NCBI GenBank assembly: GCA_963575745.1 | Contig: CAUYUJ010020615.1 | Coordinates: 586,736 to 650,735 of the forward strand | Reading direction: 5' to 3' | DNA length: 64,000 nt | Source: Prorocentrum cordatum | Lineage: Eukaryota; Sar; Dinophyceae; Prorocentrales; Prorocentraceae | In this document: piece after piece, positions 22,045-31,929 of the stretch | How positions within the stretch are numbered: the first letter of the stretch is position 1 | Layout: each line of letters opens with the position of its first letter | Notes under the pieces: model-generated | Database searches by the model: none | What the model saw: only the letters and a program-made list of their open reading frames with translations | Told to the model about the DNA's origin: nothing | Made by a program: the position numbers and the translations under genes

Positions 22045-22235
22045 GCCCAAGATGGCACGGTGGCGGGACTTGCCGCAAACAGCTGGATCCGCCGCCCCCT
22101 GTTGATTCATCACAGGGGTGCCTGGCGTGCCAGACTATATGGATTTTGGTTTTGGTTCTTTTTCCAAAAGAACTCCCCCTGGGGCTCTGGCGCGTCCCGC
22201 CGGGGTCCCGGGAGGAAGCCGGGGAGCTCAATTCC
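22045..22235 (+). repeat. Dispersed repeat K, copy 1, sharing sequence with a gene intron
   Basis: It starts with GGCACGGTGGCGGGACTTGC and CAGCTGGATC, nearly identical to the complement of the donor end of the intron at 55012-56216. It continues with CGCCGCCCCCTGTTGATTCA, TTTGGTTCTTTTTCC and GGGGCTCTGGCGCGTCCCGC; these also occur at 25265-25410. The block leads directly into an AAGACGGCTCCAAGATGG array in both places. Confidence 0.65.
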
Positions 22236-22244
22236 CTACTTTCC

Positions 22245-22885
22245 TGCTCAAGACGGCTCCAAGATGGCCTCCAAGATGCCTCCAAGACGGCCAGGATGGC
22301 CTCCAAGACGGCTAAGATGGCTTTAAGACGCCTCCCAGACGGCCCAAGATGTACCCAAGACGGCCTAAGATAGCCTCAAGATGGCCCAAGGCGGCCCAAG
22401 AGGCCCCTAAGAGGCCTGAAGGACAGCCCAAGAGCCCGTTGAGAGGTTCCCTAGGAGGGCCCGAAAAGGCCAACATCATTGATTTTCCTTAGGCTTTTGA
22501 AGGATTTTGGCATTTCCGCCTGTTCGGCCTTCAGACGGCTCAAGACAGCCCAAGAGGCCCCCAAGATCGTCTACAGAGGCCCCCAAGAGGGCCCCATGAC
22601 GGCCCAAGTGGCCTCCAAGATGGCCCCAAGAGGGCCCCAAGACGGCCCAAGAGGCCTCCAACACGCCCAAGATGGCCTCCAAGACGCCCAAGATGGCCTC
22701 CAAGACGGCCCCGAAGCGCCCCAAGAGGGCCCCCGTTGGCCCAGAAAGGCCCCCAAGACGGCTCCCGACGGCGTCAGACGTGCCAGGAACCCACCAAGAT
22801 GGCCGAAGTTGGCTCGAAGCTGGCCCAAGACGGCCCAAGAGGCCCCCAAGAGGGCCTCCAGGAAGGCCAGAAGAGACAAATTATC
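22245..22885 (+). repeat. AAGACGGCCCAAGAGGCC-type minisatellite, array 2
   Basis: Degenerate units of 9, 12 and 15 bases built on CCAAGACGG, CCAAGATGG and CCAAGAGG. All units are multiples of three, so open frames rich in Lys/Thr/Ala/Pro/Gln/Asp/Gly run through. Related arrays lie at 25430-26380, 30455-31262 and 55190-55870, and in reverse sense at 49900-50200. Confidence 0.8.
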
Positions 22886-22959
22886 CTGCGACGTACCCGA
22901 CCTTGTCTACACAAATGGCAATTGCATTCAGGACCACTCAATACCGAAGGACATTTCGG

Positions 22960-24412
22960 CGCCATGGTATAGTGGTGATCTACGTAGGACGTCCCTCCGC
23001 TGAAACTGCCAGAGAAGCCCATGCGCGCCAGGTGAGCCAAGCGCGCCAGGCGCGCCAGGTGCGCCAGGTGCGCCAGGTGCGCCAGGTGCGCCAGGTGCGC
23101 CAGGTGCGCCAGGTGCGCCAGGTGCGCCAGGTGCGCCAGGCGCGCCAGGCGCGTCAGGTGCGCCAGATGCGCCAGCCGCGCGCGCCAAGTGTGCGCCAGG
23201 TGTGCGCCCGGTGTTCCAGGTGCGCCCATCGCGCCAAGTGTGCCAGGTGCGCCAGCCGCGCCGGGTGCGCCAGGTGCGCCAGGCGCGCCAGGCGCGCCAG
23301 GTGCGCTAGGTGCGCCAGTGGCGCCAGGCGCGCCAGGTGCGCCGGGTGCGCCAGGTGCGCCAGGCGCGCCTGGCGCGCCAGGTGCGCCAAGTGCGCCAGG
23401 TGCGCCAGGTGCGCCAGGTGTGCCAGATGCGCAAGGTGCGCCAGGTGCGCCAGGTGTGCACCAGGTGCGCGCCAGGCGCGCCAGGTGCGCCAGGCACGCC
23501 AAGTGCGCCAGGTGCGCCAATTGCGCCAGACCCGCCGGTTGCGCCATGCGCGCCAGGCGCGCCAGGTGCGCCAGGTGCGCCAGGTGTGCCAGGTGCGTCA
23601 GGTGCGCCCAGCGCGCCAGGTGCACCAGGTGCGCGCCAGGTGCGCCAGGTGCGCCCAGCGCGTCAGGTGCGCGCGCCAGGCGCGCGCAACGTGCGCCAGT
23701 TGCGCCACGTGTGCGCCAGGTCTGCGCCAGGTGCGCCAGTTGCGCCAGGTGTGCCAGGTTCGCCAGGCGAGCCAAGTGAGCCAGGTGCGCCAGGTGCGAC
23801 AGGTGCGACAGGTGCGCCAGGTGCGCCAGGTGCAACAGGCGCGCCAAGTGCGCCAGGTCTGCGCTAGGTGTGGCAGGTGCGCCAGGTGCGCCCAGCGCGC
23901 CAGGTGCGCCAGGTGCGCCAGATGCACTAGGTGTGCCAGGTGTGCGCCAGGTGTGCGCCAGGTGCGCGCCAGTTGCGCCAGGTGCGCCAGTTGCACCTGG
24001 CGCGCCAGGTGCGGCAGGTGCGTCAGGTGCGCGCCAGGTGCGCGCCAGGTGCGCGCCAGGTGCGCCCAGCGCGTCAGGTGCGTCAGGTGCGCCCAGCGCG
24101 CCAGGTGAGCGCCAGGTGCGCGCCAGGTGCGCGCCAGGCACGCGCCAGGTGCACGCCAGGTGCGCGCCGGTGCGCGCCAGGTGCGCGCCAGGTGCGCGCC
24201 AGGTGCGCGCCAGGTGCGCGCCAGGTGCGCGCCAGGTGCGCGCCAGGTGCGCGCCAGGTGCGCGCCAGGTGCGCCAGGTGCGACAGGTGCGACAGGTGCG
24301 TCAGGTGCGCCAGGTGCGCGCCAGGTGCGCGCCAGGTGCGCCCAGCGCGTCAGGTGCGTCAGGTGCGCCCAGCGCGCCAGGTGCGCCAGGTGCGCGCCAG
24401 GTGCGCCAAAGG
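22960..24412 (+). repeat. 9 bp minisatellite GCGCCAGGT, ~1.4 kb
   Basis: Units of GCGCCAGGT with single-base changes and occasional 2-4 base extensions (GCGCGCCAGGT). Because 9 is a multiple of three, each frame gives a three-residue repeat: Arg-Gln-Val, Ala-Pro-Gly and Cys-Ala-Arg forward; His-Leu-Ala, Ala-Pro-Gly and Thr-Trp-Arg reverse. Frames of 455-478 codons result. I see no start context, domain or codon signal to call one real. The left edge (22971-23012) is half a unit of the 102 bp repeat on the right side. Confidence 0.9.
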
Positions 24413-24935
24413 GACAGGGAGGCCTCAAAATGGTCCGCGTAGGACGTACCTCCGCTGGGCCTCCCAAGAACCCACGAAAGTGGCGACAATTGCGCAGATC
24501 GCAGCCCGCAAGGGACAGAGAGGCTTCAACGTGGTCCGCGTAGGACGTACCTCTGCTGGGCCTCCCAGGAACCCACGAAAGTGGCGACAATTGCGCAGAT
24601 CGCAGCCCCGCAGGGGACAGGGAGGCCTCAAAGTGGTCCGCGTAGGAAGTACCTCCACTGGGCCTCCCAGGAACCCACGAAAGTGGCGACAATTGCGCAG
24701 ATCGCAGCCCCGCAGGGGACAGGGAGGCCTCAAAGTGGTCCGCGCAGGACGTACCTCCACTGGGCCTCCCAGAAACCCACGAAAGTGGCGACAGTTGCGC
24801 AGATCGCAGCCCCGCAGGGGAGAGGGAGGCCTCAAAGTGGTCCGCGTAGGACGTACCTCCGCTGGGCCTCCCAGGAACCCACGAAAATGGCGACAATTGC
24901 GCAGATCGCAGCCCCGCAGGGCACGGCGAACACAG
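24405..24935 (+). repeat. 102 bp tandem repeat, five units
   Basis: The word GAGGCCTCAAAGTGGTCCGC recurs at 24420, 24521, 24623, 24725 and 24827, that is every 101-102 bases. Each unit contains GTAGGACGTACCTC, GGGCCTCCCAGGAACCCACG, AAAGTGGCGACAATTGCGC and AGATCGCAGCCCCGCAGGGG. Units after the first keep a 34-codon period in one forward frame and one reverse frame. Confidence 0.9.
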
Positions 24936-25164
24936 GAGAGAAGAAGGAGGAGAGGGCGGGAGGTGGATACCACAGTGCTCTATTCAAAACGAGTACCCAA
25001 CACAAGGAGGGTTGGGAAAACATTGATTTTCCTGTTGTTTTTGATGGATTTTGACATTTCCTTCTTTTCGGAGACGGCCCAAGAGCCCCCAAAGATCGCC
25101 CAAGAGGCCTCCAAGACGGCAAAGATGACCTTCAAGATGCCCACGTGTTCCCCGAAGGCGTCCA

Positions 25165-25410
25165 GACCGATTCGGGGAGCACATGGTCCGATGGCTTGGC
25201 AGGTCTGGCCTCAACGTTCGGCCACATAGGCGCTTCCACAAAGGCAGGGGGCGGCGGTGATTCGCCGTAGGCGTCTTCGATCCGCCGCCCCCTGTCGATT
25301 CATCGCAGGGGTGCGTGGCGTACTGGATCCTTTCGGTTTTGGATTTGGTTCTTTTTCCAAAAAACTCCACCTAGGGCTCTGGCGCGTCCCGCCGGCCACC
25401 CAGAAGGATG
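25165..25410 (+). repeat. Dispersed repeats R1 (copy 2) and K (copy 2), overlapping
   Basis: R1 runs 25165-25280 (CGGGGAGCACATGGTCCGAT, GGCTTGGCAGG, GGGGGCGGCGGTGATTCGCC). It merges at 25274 with K (CGCCGCCCCCTGTCGATTCA, TTTGGTTCTTTTTCC, GGGCTCTGGCGCGTCCCGCC). The 24940-25165 stretch before it has only weak CCAAGA words. Confidence 0.6.
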
Positions 25411-25429
25411 CCAAAAGATTGCCCAGAGG

Positions 25430-26380
25430 TGATTGCAACGGGTTTTTCCGTTCCAGACGGCTCCAAGATGGCCCAAGATGGCTCCAAGACGGACAAGATG
25501 GCCTCCAAGACGGCTAAGATGGTCCCAAGATGTCTCCAAGACGGCCCAAGATGCACCCAAGACGGCATAAGATGGCCTCAAGATGGCCCAAAACTGCCCA
25601 GGAGGCTCCCAAGAGGCCTCCAAGACGGCCCAAGAGGCCTCCAATAGGTCCTCCAGGAAGGCCCGAAGAGGCCAACATCATTGATGTTCCATAGGTTTTA
25701 TGAAGGATTTTGGTATTTGCGCCTTTTCGGCTTTCCGACGGCCCAAGAGGCCCCCAAGGTCGCCCTAAGATCGCCCAAGAGGCCTCCAAGATGGCCCCAT
25801 TACGGCCCAAGAGGCCCGCAAGACGGCCCCAAGAGGGCGCCAAGACGGCCCAAGAGACCTCGAAGACACCCAAGATGGCCTCTAAGACGGCCCTGGAGCA
25901 CCCCAAGAGGGCCTGCCCCAAATCGGCCCAGAAAGCCCCCCAAACGGCTTCCGACGGCGTCAGACGGGCCAGGAGCCCACCAAGATGGCTGAAGGTGGCT
26001 CGCAGCTGGCCCAAGACGGCTCAAGAGGCCTCCAAGAGGGCCTCCAGAAGGCCAGAAAAGGCCAGAAAGACTGATTTGCTGTAGGTGTTTGAAAGATGTT
26101 GACGTTTGCTTCGTTTCGGCCTTCCGACGGCCCGATACGGCCCAAGAGCCCCCAAAGATCGCCCAAGGATCGCCCAAGAGGCCTCCAAGGTAGCCCCAGA
26201 ACGGCCCAAGAGGCGCCCAAGACGGCCCCAAGAGGCCCCCAAGACGGCCAAAGAGGCCTCCAAGACGCTCAAGATGGCCTCCAAGACGGTTCACGAGCCC
26301 TCCAAGACGTCCTCTAAGAAGGCCCGAAAGGGTCAAAATGGCCTACAGGCGGCCAAGATGACCTTCAAGATGCCCACGTG
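25430..26380 (+). repeat. AAGACGGCCCAAGAGGCC-type minisatellite, array 3
   Basis: Same unit words as 22245-22885. Two breaks, near 25670-25735 and 26060-26125, read CCGAAGAGGCCAACATCATT-like or CAGAAAGGCCAG-like, then a short AT-richer stretch with TTTTGAAGGATTTTGGCATT-like words, then TTCGGCCTTCCGACGGCCC. The same interruption occurs at 22455-22545, so a longer ~350-400 bp unit repeats. Confidence 0.8.
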
Positions 26381-26394
26381 TTCCCCGAAGGCTT

Positions 26395-26515
26395 TCCAAA
26401 CCAATTCGGGGAGCACATGGTCCGATAGCTTGGCAGGTCTGGCCTCAACTTTCGGCCACATAGGCGCTTCCACAAAGGCAGGGGGCGGCGGTGATTCACC
26501 GTAGGCGTCTTCAAT
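26395..26515 (+). repeat. Dispersed repeat R1, copy 3
   Basis: Nearly identical to 25165-25280: CGGGGAGCACATGGTCCGAT, AGCTTGGCAGGTCTGGCCTC, CGGCCACATAGGCGCTTCCA and GGGGGCGGCGGTGATTC. Confidence 0.7.
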
Positions 26516-26640
26516 AGACCGGCGACAGGCCGCCGATAGCGAAACTTGGCCATCGGGTCCCCATCGGCGATGCATGGGCGTTTGGAGGTCGATGCGTCCC
26601 CTGGTCCTTACCCCACCGAACGTTGCCCCCGATGTTCGCT
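26515..26640 (+). repeat. Dispersed repeat B, copy 4
   Basis: CGCCGATAGCGAAACTTGG, GGTCCCCATCGGCGATGCAT, GGGCGTTTGGAGGTCGATGC and CCGAACGTTGCCCCC match the other B copies. It directly follows R1. Confidence 0.55.
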
Positions 26641-26904
26641 CGAGGAACAGAATTGAGACGCCTGGCGGGCGTGCTGAGGCCGTTGACCTGGTGCTTCTCT
26701 TCCGAGCTCGCGGCAGCAAAGTCGTACTCTTCCGAGCTCGGGTACTGCAGCATATGTCGGGGGCGTCCAAGAGGAGGCTCGCAAATCATGGTCCGAGGAA
26801 TGTGCGCGGCACCGAGAGGGGGGCAAGACGACGTGTTGAAATAAGAAGGGTGCCAAACTCTGTGGAGATGTCGTGGCCCCAGCCATGATATCCACCCCCA
26901 AGCC

Positions 26905-27215
26905 TAGCAAACGGACGCTGGGCTTGCCACGAACGTCACACGAACGACACCTCCGCGCTTTGGCGAACTCGTGCACTCATCCGCTGGGCCCGGGAAGCAC
27001 AAAACCACCAGGGAACCACCATCAACCTTCAACGCTGATTCCTTGGACGTCTTCGGAAAGGCGACGCAGGGCGAGATGGGAACAACATCGCGTGCGGGCT
27101 GCTCGGGGATCTGTGAGAGCGTAGCCAGCAATGCATGAGACGAAGCTGCATGTGTGTTTTGCTCTGCTCCTCCAACAGGCTCCTCCAGCAGAGGAATCAG
27201 CAACTGCGTAAACTG
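26905..27215 (-). CDS. Possible exon, unknown product
   Basis: The minus strand from about 27213 to a stop near 26904 reads as a balanced, protein-like segment of ~100 residues. It includes FTQLLIPLLEEPVGGAEQN and DVVPISPCVAFPKTS. It is preceded by TTCAG, a usable acceptor, right at the edge of foldback element G. A GT donor (CAGGAG|GTCC) exists on the far side of that element at about 27361. The element could therefore act as, or lie in, a short intron. No family was recognised; it may be chance. Confidence 0.28.
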
Positions 27216-27220
27216 AAGTT

Positions 27221-27355
27221 CTCGGAGGTCCGCGCGGAGTTCGGGAATCGGCGTCGGAACCCCCTCCCTGGCGCACGGAGCGCGACAGGGGCAGCGCCGA
27301 AGGCGCCGCCAAGAAGGGCCCAACGCCGATTCAAGAAATCCGCGTGGACTTCTTG
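27221..27355. mobile_element. Foldback/TIR element family G, copy 2 (135 bp)
   Basis: Left CTCGGAGGTCCGCGCGGA and right AAATCCGCGTGGACTTCTT pair imperfectly. Inner GGGAATCGGCGTCGG pairs with CAACGCCGATTC. It matches 11022-11163 end to end at lower identity. Confidence 0.65.
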
Positions 27356-27798
27356 GACCTCCTGTTGATGCATGGTTTGTTTTCCGATTCAACCCCTCCT
27401 CCTCCTCCTCCTCAACCTCGCTCCTTTCCCTCCTCTGGCGGGCCTCGCGGCTGTCTGTAGGGCTGCCCGACATCGGGGTCGCGGCCTTTTCGCCGAGGGT
27501 TGACGAGGTCGCCGCCGAGGTCACCACGCGGTGGTGTCCCCTGCTGGTCGGGGTCCTCTCTTGGTTGCGTGATCATCGGCCCCTAACAAAAAAACATGAT
27601 TGCACATGTTGGGCGTGTATTAACAACTCTCTGTTGCTACTCTGTTGATGATCCATGTCTACATCACAGAGCGGGCTGGGGGGGGCTAGGAAGGGGCATG
27701 CCACTTTTGCCCCGACTTGTGGTTGCCACGATCGCCGTGGCGACCTCCAAAACCGACCAAGAGGTTTGGTTCGGGGCCGGATGTCACGCAATGATTTC

Positions 27799-27998
27799 TC
27801 GGCGGTCAGCCCAGGGTGGAAATGAGAAGGGGCGGGCCTTCTTAGAACGCTCGGAAGTCCCCCGGAAGTCTGAGATGTCTTCGAAGCCTTCCCCGAAGAC
27901 ACAGAGAACCTCTCAGCAGGCCGCGAGCGCTTCGGAGAAGCCCCGCCGTCTTCTGAGAAGGCCTTCTCCTCCTCGCTTCCCCCCTCGCTCGCCGCCGA
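27799..27998. mobile_element. TIR element family E, copy 2 (200 bp)
   Basis: Starts TCGGCGGTCAGCCCAGGG and ends CCCTCGCTCGCCGCCGA, with ~50 base imperfect terminal repeats. It contains CCTTCTGAGAAGGCC-type palindromes. Flanking pentamers ATTTC (left) and ATCTC (right) differ by one base and may be a target duplication. Non-coding. Confidence 0.7.
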
Positions 27999-28195
27999 AT
28001 CTCCCCTGCCTGCTCGCACGAAAGTTCCCTCCTCCTGCTCTGGGCTCCTTCGCTGTCCCGCCGTTGGGGTCGCCGCCCGTCGCCGCGCGGCTCGGAGCAG
28101 GGGTCAAACATACACCAACTCCCACGGGCAATCCCTCCGCAACTCGTACAGACGGCTGTCAAAATAATGGACTGGGACCAAAACTGACCTCGAAT

Positions 28196-28245
28196 CGACG
28201 GGGTCGGAAAATCGCGCCGCATCGCCGATGCATTGCCGTGTTAGC
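28196..28245. mobile_element. Fragment of foldback element family P
   Basis: GACGGGGTCGGAAAATCGCG and CGCATCGCCGATGCATTGCC match the left arm of the 43.7 kb copy; the right arm is absent. Confidence 0.5.
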
Positions 28246-28960
28246 ACATATCCGTGATGACAGTTACAGTTGACTGTTCCAGGCTCAAGTAAACGCATTG
28301 TTGCTTGACCACTGGATGGACTCAAACTGACAATTTTCGCGTCATGGGAGACAATGCCGATGATACGTCGGCGCATCACGTAAATGCAGGTGCTCTCAAC
28401 GTCCGCGGAAATGGCCCCCGCCGAGCGTGCAATATTGAGAGCGATTCCGACCATCAACTGGCCTTGCCTAGCTCTAGCTGCGGTGCGCACGGCCTCCAGT
28501 AAGTGCGGTCTCCGCACAGCGTTCAATGTATCGCCGCAACCGTCGCTGGGAAATAATGCCATGCGCTGGTTTGACTGGGCGGAAGATGCGAACTGCGTTG
28601 CTTCTGGCCCCGTATGCATTTCTCATGTGCAACGTAACGGCCCTTCCATGGGATGGGCTCAACGCGAATCATGAAGAACTGCAAATCGAGTCGGCAAGAG
28701 TAATTACCTGGCCACGTAAACGGGAACGTTGGCACATGCAACATATACCAATCGGCAATGGTAGTCCAACTCAAGAAGCCCAAGGGTAAAGCAGGCTGTC
28801 GCTGGCTGACGGGCTCTGAGCATGGTGTAGTCCAGATTGTTGTCTTTCTAGTTGGGAGAGCATCTTCCACTGGCATGTGTCGACCAAAGAATTGCTCGCT
28901 GAAGTAATGGCATTTGCGGCGCTGACACTGCTCGTACGTTTGTCTTCTGATGGCACAGAC
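28240..28960 (-). pseudogene. Possible decayed reverse-transcriptase fragment (different from the 32-40 kb element)
   Basis: This is non-repetitive sequence with protein-like minus-strand readings in alternating frames. One contains VKPAHGIISQRRLRRYIERC followed by AETALTGGR. Another has IALNIARSAGAISADVEST. Their spacing recalls the N-terminal RT region of dinoflagellate retroelements, but no catalytic Asp motif is readable. No intact frame exceeds 171 codons. It could instead be an unrelated pseudogene. Confidence 0.25.
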
Positions 28961-28964
28961 TAAT

Positions 28965-29330
28965 GGAATTTCCCTGGAGGCTGCTGGGCCCCCTTTGAAG
29001 CCCCCAGCCGGTCTCCTATCCCAAGAAGCTGCTGGAGACCGCTGGGAGGCCCTCGGAGCCCGCTGGGTGCTCGTGCTCCCTCGGGAGCTCCCTGGACCTT
29101 GCTTGCCCGTGAAGCCCCCTGAAGCCTCATGCATGGTAGCTGGCTGTTCCCAGCGGCCCCTGTGAAGAGGTCCCTGAAACTCCTGGGTGTTCCGTGTCCA
29201 GGATGCCCCCGCGGAGACCCGTGGGGCTCCACAAAACACCACACCAACCTGCAGGGAACACGCGTGGAAGTCACTGGGAACTTTTTGGGACTGATCTGCG
29301 GCCTTCGTGAACGGCCCCCCGCGCCACCAC
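28965..29330. other. Gene-free stretch
   Basis: Loose repetition of CTGGGAG, CCCCTGAAG and GAAGCCCC words; nothing gene-like recognised. The same holds for 29330-29600. Confidence 0.35.
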
Positions 29331-29604
29331 ACGTGTGCTTGCCCCTCCCCTGCGGCGGCGAAGCATCGGCCAGCCAACGAGCGGCAAAATGCGCCAAACA
29401 ATACTACAACCGCCACGCATGTTGATCGTGGTCAAGCCAATGCCGTGACCTCCCAGGCCAGGGGCGAGCAAAGGCGAGCAATGAAAGCGGGGCGAAACTG
29501 ATGGGGAAGCCAACGAACTCAGGGTGAAAGTTGATACCGAGGTAAGCACTGCCCCGGTATGTGGAGGCAGCGAGGTCGTCCAAAGTATCGCCACCACGCG
29601 CACC

Positions 29605-29805
29605 CGCCAAACTCACACACACACAACACACAAACACAACACACAAAACACAAACACACACACAAACACAAACACACTTTCCCCCCACCACGGGCCAATG
29701 ATCACCAGTCGGCATCCAGGTCGGACGCACGCGAACACGCACACGCACACAGCAACACACAGAAACACACAGAAACACACAGAAACACACACACACACAC
29801 ACGTG
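29605..29805. repeat. CA microsatellite complex
   Basis: CACACA and AACACA units in three blocks, including AACACACAG repeats at about 29755-29790. No gene lies in 29805-30450; a few poly-G runs occur there. Confidence 0.85.
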
Positions 29806-30454
29806 CGTCGTGGTTTTTCCTCCGACAAGGTGACGGCACCATCATGAATATAAGAGCGGGAAACGCTGGAGCATGTCAAGTCTCACCATCCCTCTAGGGC
29901 GTGGGTGATTTAGGGAGCTTTCTCTTCCAGCCCCCTTTCTTCCCCTTCGGGGACGGGTGAATCACTGCCCCTTATTGACCAGAGACAAATCCGGGCAATG
30001 CCAACCCCCTGTCGACCCCATCCCCGCCAGCCCTGTGAAAGGCTATGGGGAGTGCGGGTCGCGGCAGAGTCAAAACAGTGCGCGGGCGCCGCGTGATCGC
30101 TCCGCCCTGGGTGTGGGCACCGACGCCCGGGGGGGGCCCCATCTTGGCGCTGCGCCCGCCCTCCACCCCTGCCAAAACACAGCGCAACGCCCACACTGCG
30201 GCAAAATCTGGACCATGCGTGGGCGCCCCGCGATCACTCTGCATGGTCTTTGAGAAGGGCGGCGGGGGCGGCGCCTTGACGTGTTGCGCGCCTTGCGCGT
30301 GCCCGCCATCCGTGCCCACGAACACTGCATAACGCAATTTGAAGCACAACCTGTGTCACGCGCGTGGTGCGGGGGGGCGATGGCTTTGCATTGGGCTTTG
30401 ACCGTGGCGGGGGGGGTGGGGGGCTCATGTAACTGACGCTGTACAGGCCCGCGC

Positions 30455-31262
30455 CGAAGATGGATCCAAGACGGCCCACGAAGCCCTCGAGACGCCCCAA
30501 GAGCCCCGAGAGCCTTATCTCAAGAGGACCCCAGGATGTCAAAACCAGTGATTCCCACATTGGTGTTCAAGGTTTTCGAGGTTCTTGCCTTTTCGCTTCT
30601 CACGCTCCAAGACGGCCAAAGGTGCCCCCGAGAGGGCCCCAAGACGGCCCAGGAGGGCCTCGCGACGGCCCACAACAGACCACGAGGGCCCCCAAACAGC
30701 CTCAAGAGGAGCCCAAGAGGGGGACTCGCAAACCGACCATCCAAGCCTTACGCCCCGAGAGGCCTCCAGGAGACGTCAAGCTAAGAGACCCCCAGAAGCC
30801 CCCAGGAAGCCCCCAGAGGCCCGAAAGAAACCCCAAGGAGCCCCAAGAGACACCAAAACAGCCCCCAAGAGGCCTCGAGAGGCCCCCCAAAGACACTCAA
30901 CCACAATCACTGATGTCACGAAGGTTTTGGCCCCATGTTGGCCTCCTGGGGGGGGGGGGCGCCAATGCACTACGGCCCCTCCTTTAATGGATCTCCGCCA
31001 GGATGGCCCCAACATGGCCCCCAAGGGTGCCCCAGGACGGCCCCGAAAGGCGCCCAGGAGGCCCCAAGGAGCCCCCAAGAGGCCCCCACGATGCCCCCAA
31101 GAGGCCCCCAAGAGACCCTCAAGAGGCCCCAAGAGGCTCCCCAGAGGGAACCAAGGGACCCCTGGGACTGCCAAGAGACCTCCAAAACACTCCAAGAGGA
31201 TTCCCAAGGAACTCTCGGAACAAATCCGAAAAGACCCCGAAAGGCACCCAAGAGGCTTCTGG
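30455..31262 (+). repeat. CCCAAGAGGCCCC-type minisatellite, array 4
   Basis: Degenerate units on CCAAGAGGCCCCC, CCAAGACGGCC and CCAGGA. A more unique break at about 30530-30600 has GGTTTTCGAGGTTCTTGCC and AGTGATTCCCACATTGG words, the same layout as the breaks in arrays 2 and 3. Long Pro/Lys/Arg-rich open frames are repeat artefacts. Confidence 0.75.
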
Positions 31263-31267
31263 TCTTT

Positions 31268-31412
31268 CTACTCGTCCTCCTCCTCCTCCTCCTCCTCGTC
31301 CTCCTCCTCCTCCCCCTCCTCCCCCTCCTCCCCCTCCTCCTCCTCCTCCTCCTCCTCCTCCTCCTCCTCCTCCTCCTCCTCCTCCTCCTCCTCCTCCTCC
31401 TCCTCCTCCTGG
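31268..31412. repeat. CCT trinucleotide tract
   Basis: Pure or nearly pure TCC repeat. It gives poly-Ser, poly-Pro and poly-Leu forward and poly-Gly and poly-Glu reverse frames. The 31412-31930 stretch after it is GC-rich with no recognised gene. Confidence 0.9.
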
Positions 31413-31929
31413 CACCACTGCTGCGGGACGCGCGTCGGGCCGAGCCTACCGCGCGCGCGCGCCCGCGGCCGCGGCCGACGGCGCCCGCGCACGACGGGCG
31501 AAGGGAAGAGGTCCACCACCGCCCGCCTGGCTCAATCCTAAGTCCAGAGGGCGAAGGAGGGGGAGGACGACGCGACGGCCCGCCCGAGGGCGTCGTGGCC
31601 CGGAAGCCCCCGCCGCTCCCTCGGGCGTGCCACCAAGCGCCCCGGGTGGGCATTGGCATTGGGGCCTGGGGGGGGGGGGGCGCCGCTCCCACCCAGGGCG
31701 ACAGCAGCCCTACGAGGCCAGGCGCCGCTCTGGTCGTCCAGCTTCGCCATGTCGAAATGGTCGATGCTCTCGACCGTCAATCACTGACTTTTGACTCCAC
31801 GATCTCCAGCAGTCATGCCCATGTGCGCGTTCGTGCTCTTGATACTCATCAAGTGGAGCGTATAACTGGGCGAGCTCTGCATCCATGTTTTCAAATTATG
31901 TGCAGCCTCCGCGTGGCCCGCTGGCCCAC

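Noticed and set aside
22672-24141. 455-478 codon frames of Arg-Gln-Val, Ala-Pro-Gly or His-Leu-Ala as genes
   Set aside because: All frames of the 9 bp array are open on both strands, and none has start context or a domain. Reported as a repeat.
30585-31794. Pro/Ser/Lys-rich frames of 240-334 codons
   Set aside because: They come from the CCAAGAGG array plus the CCT tract.
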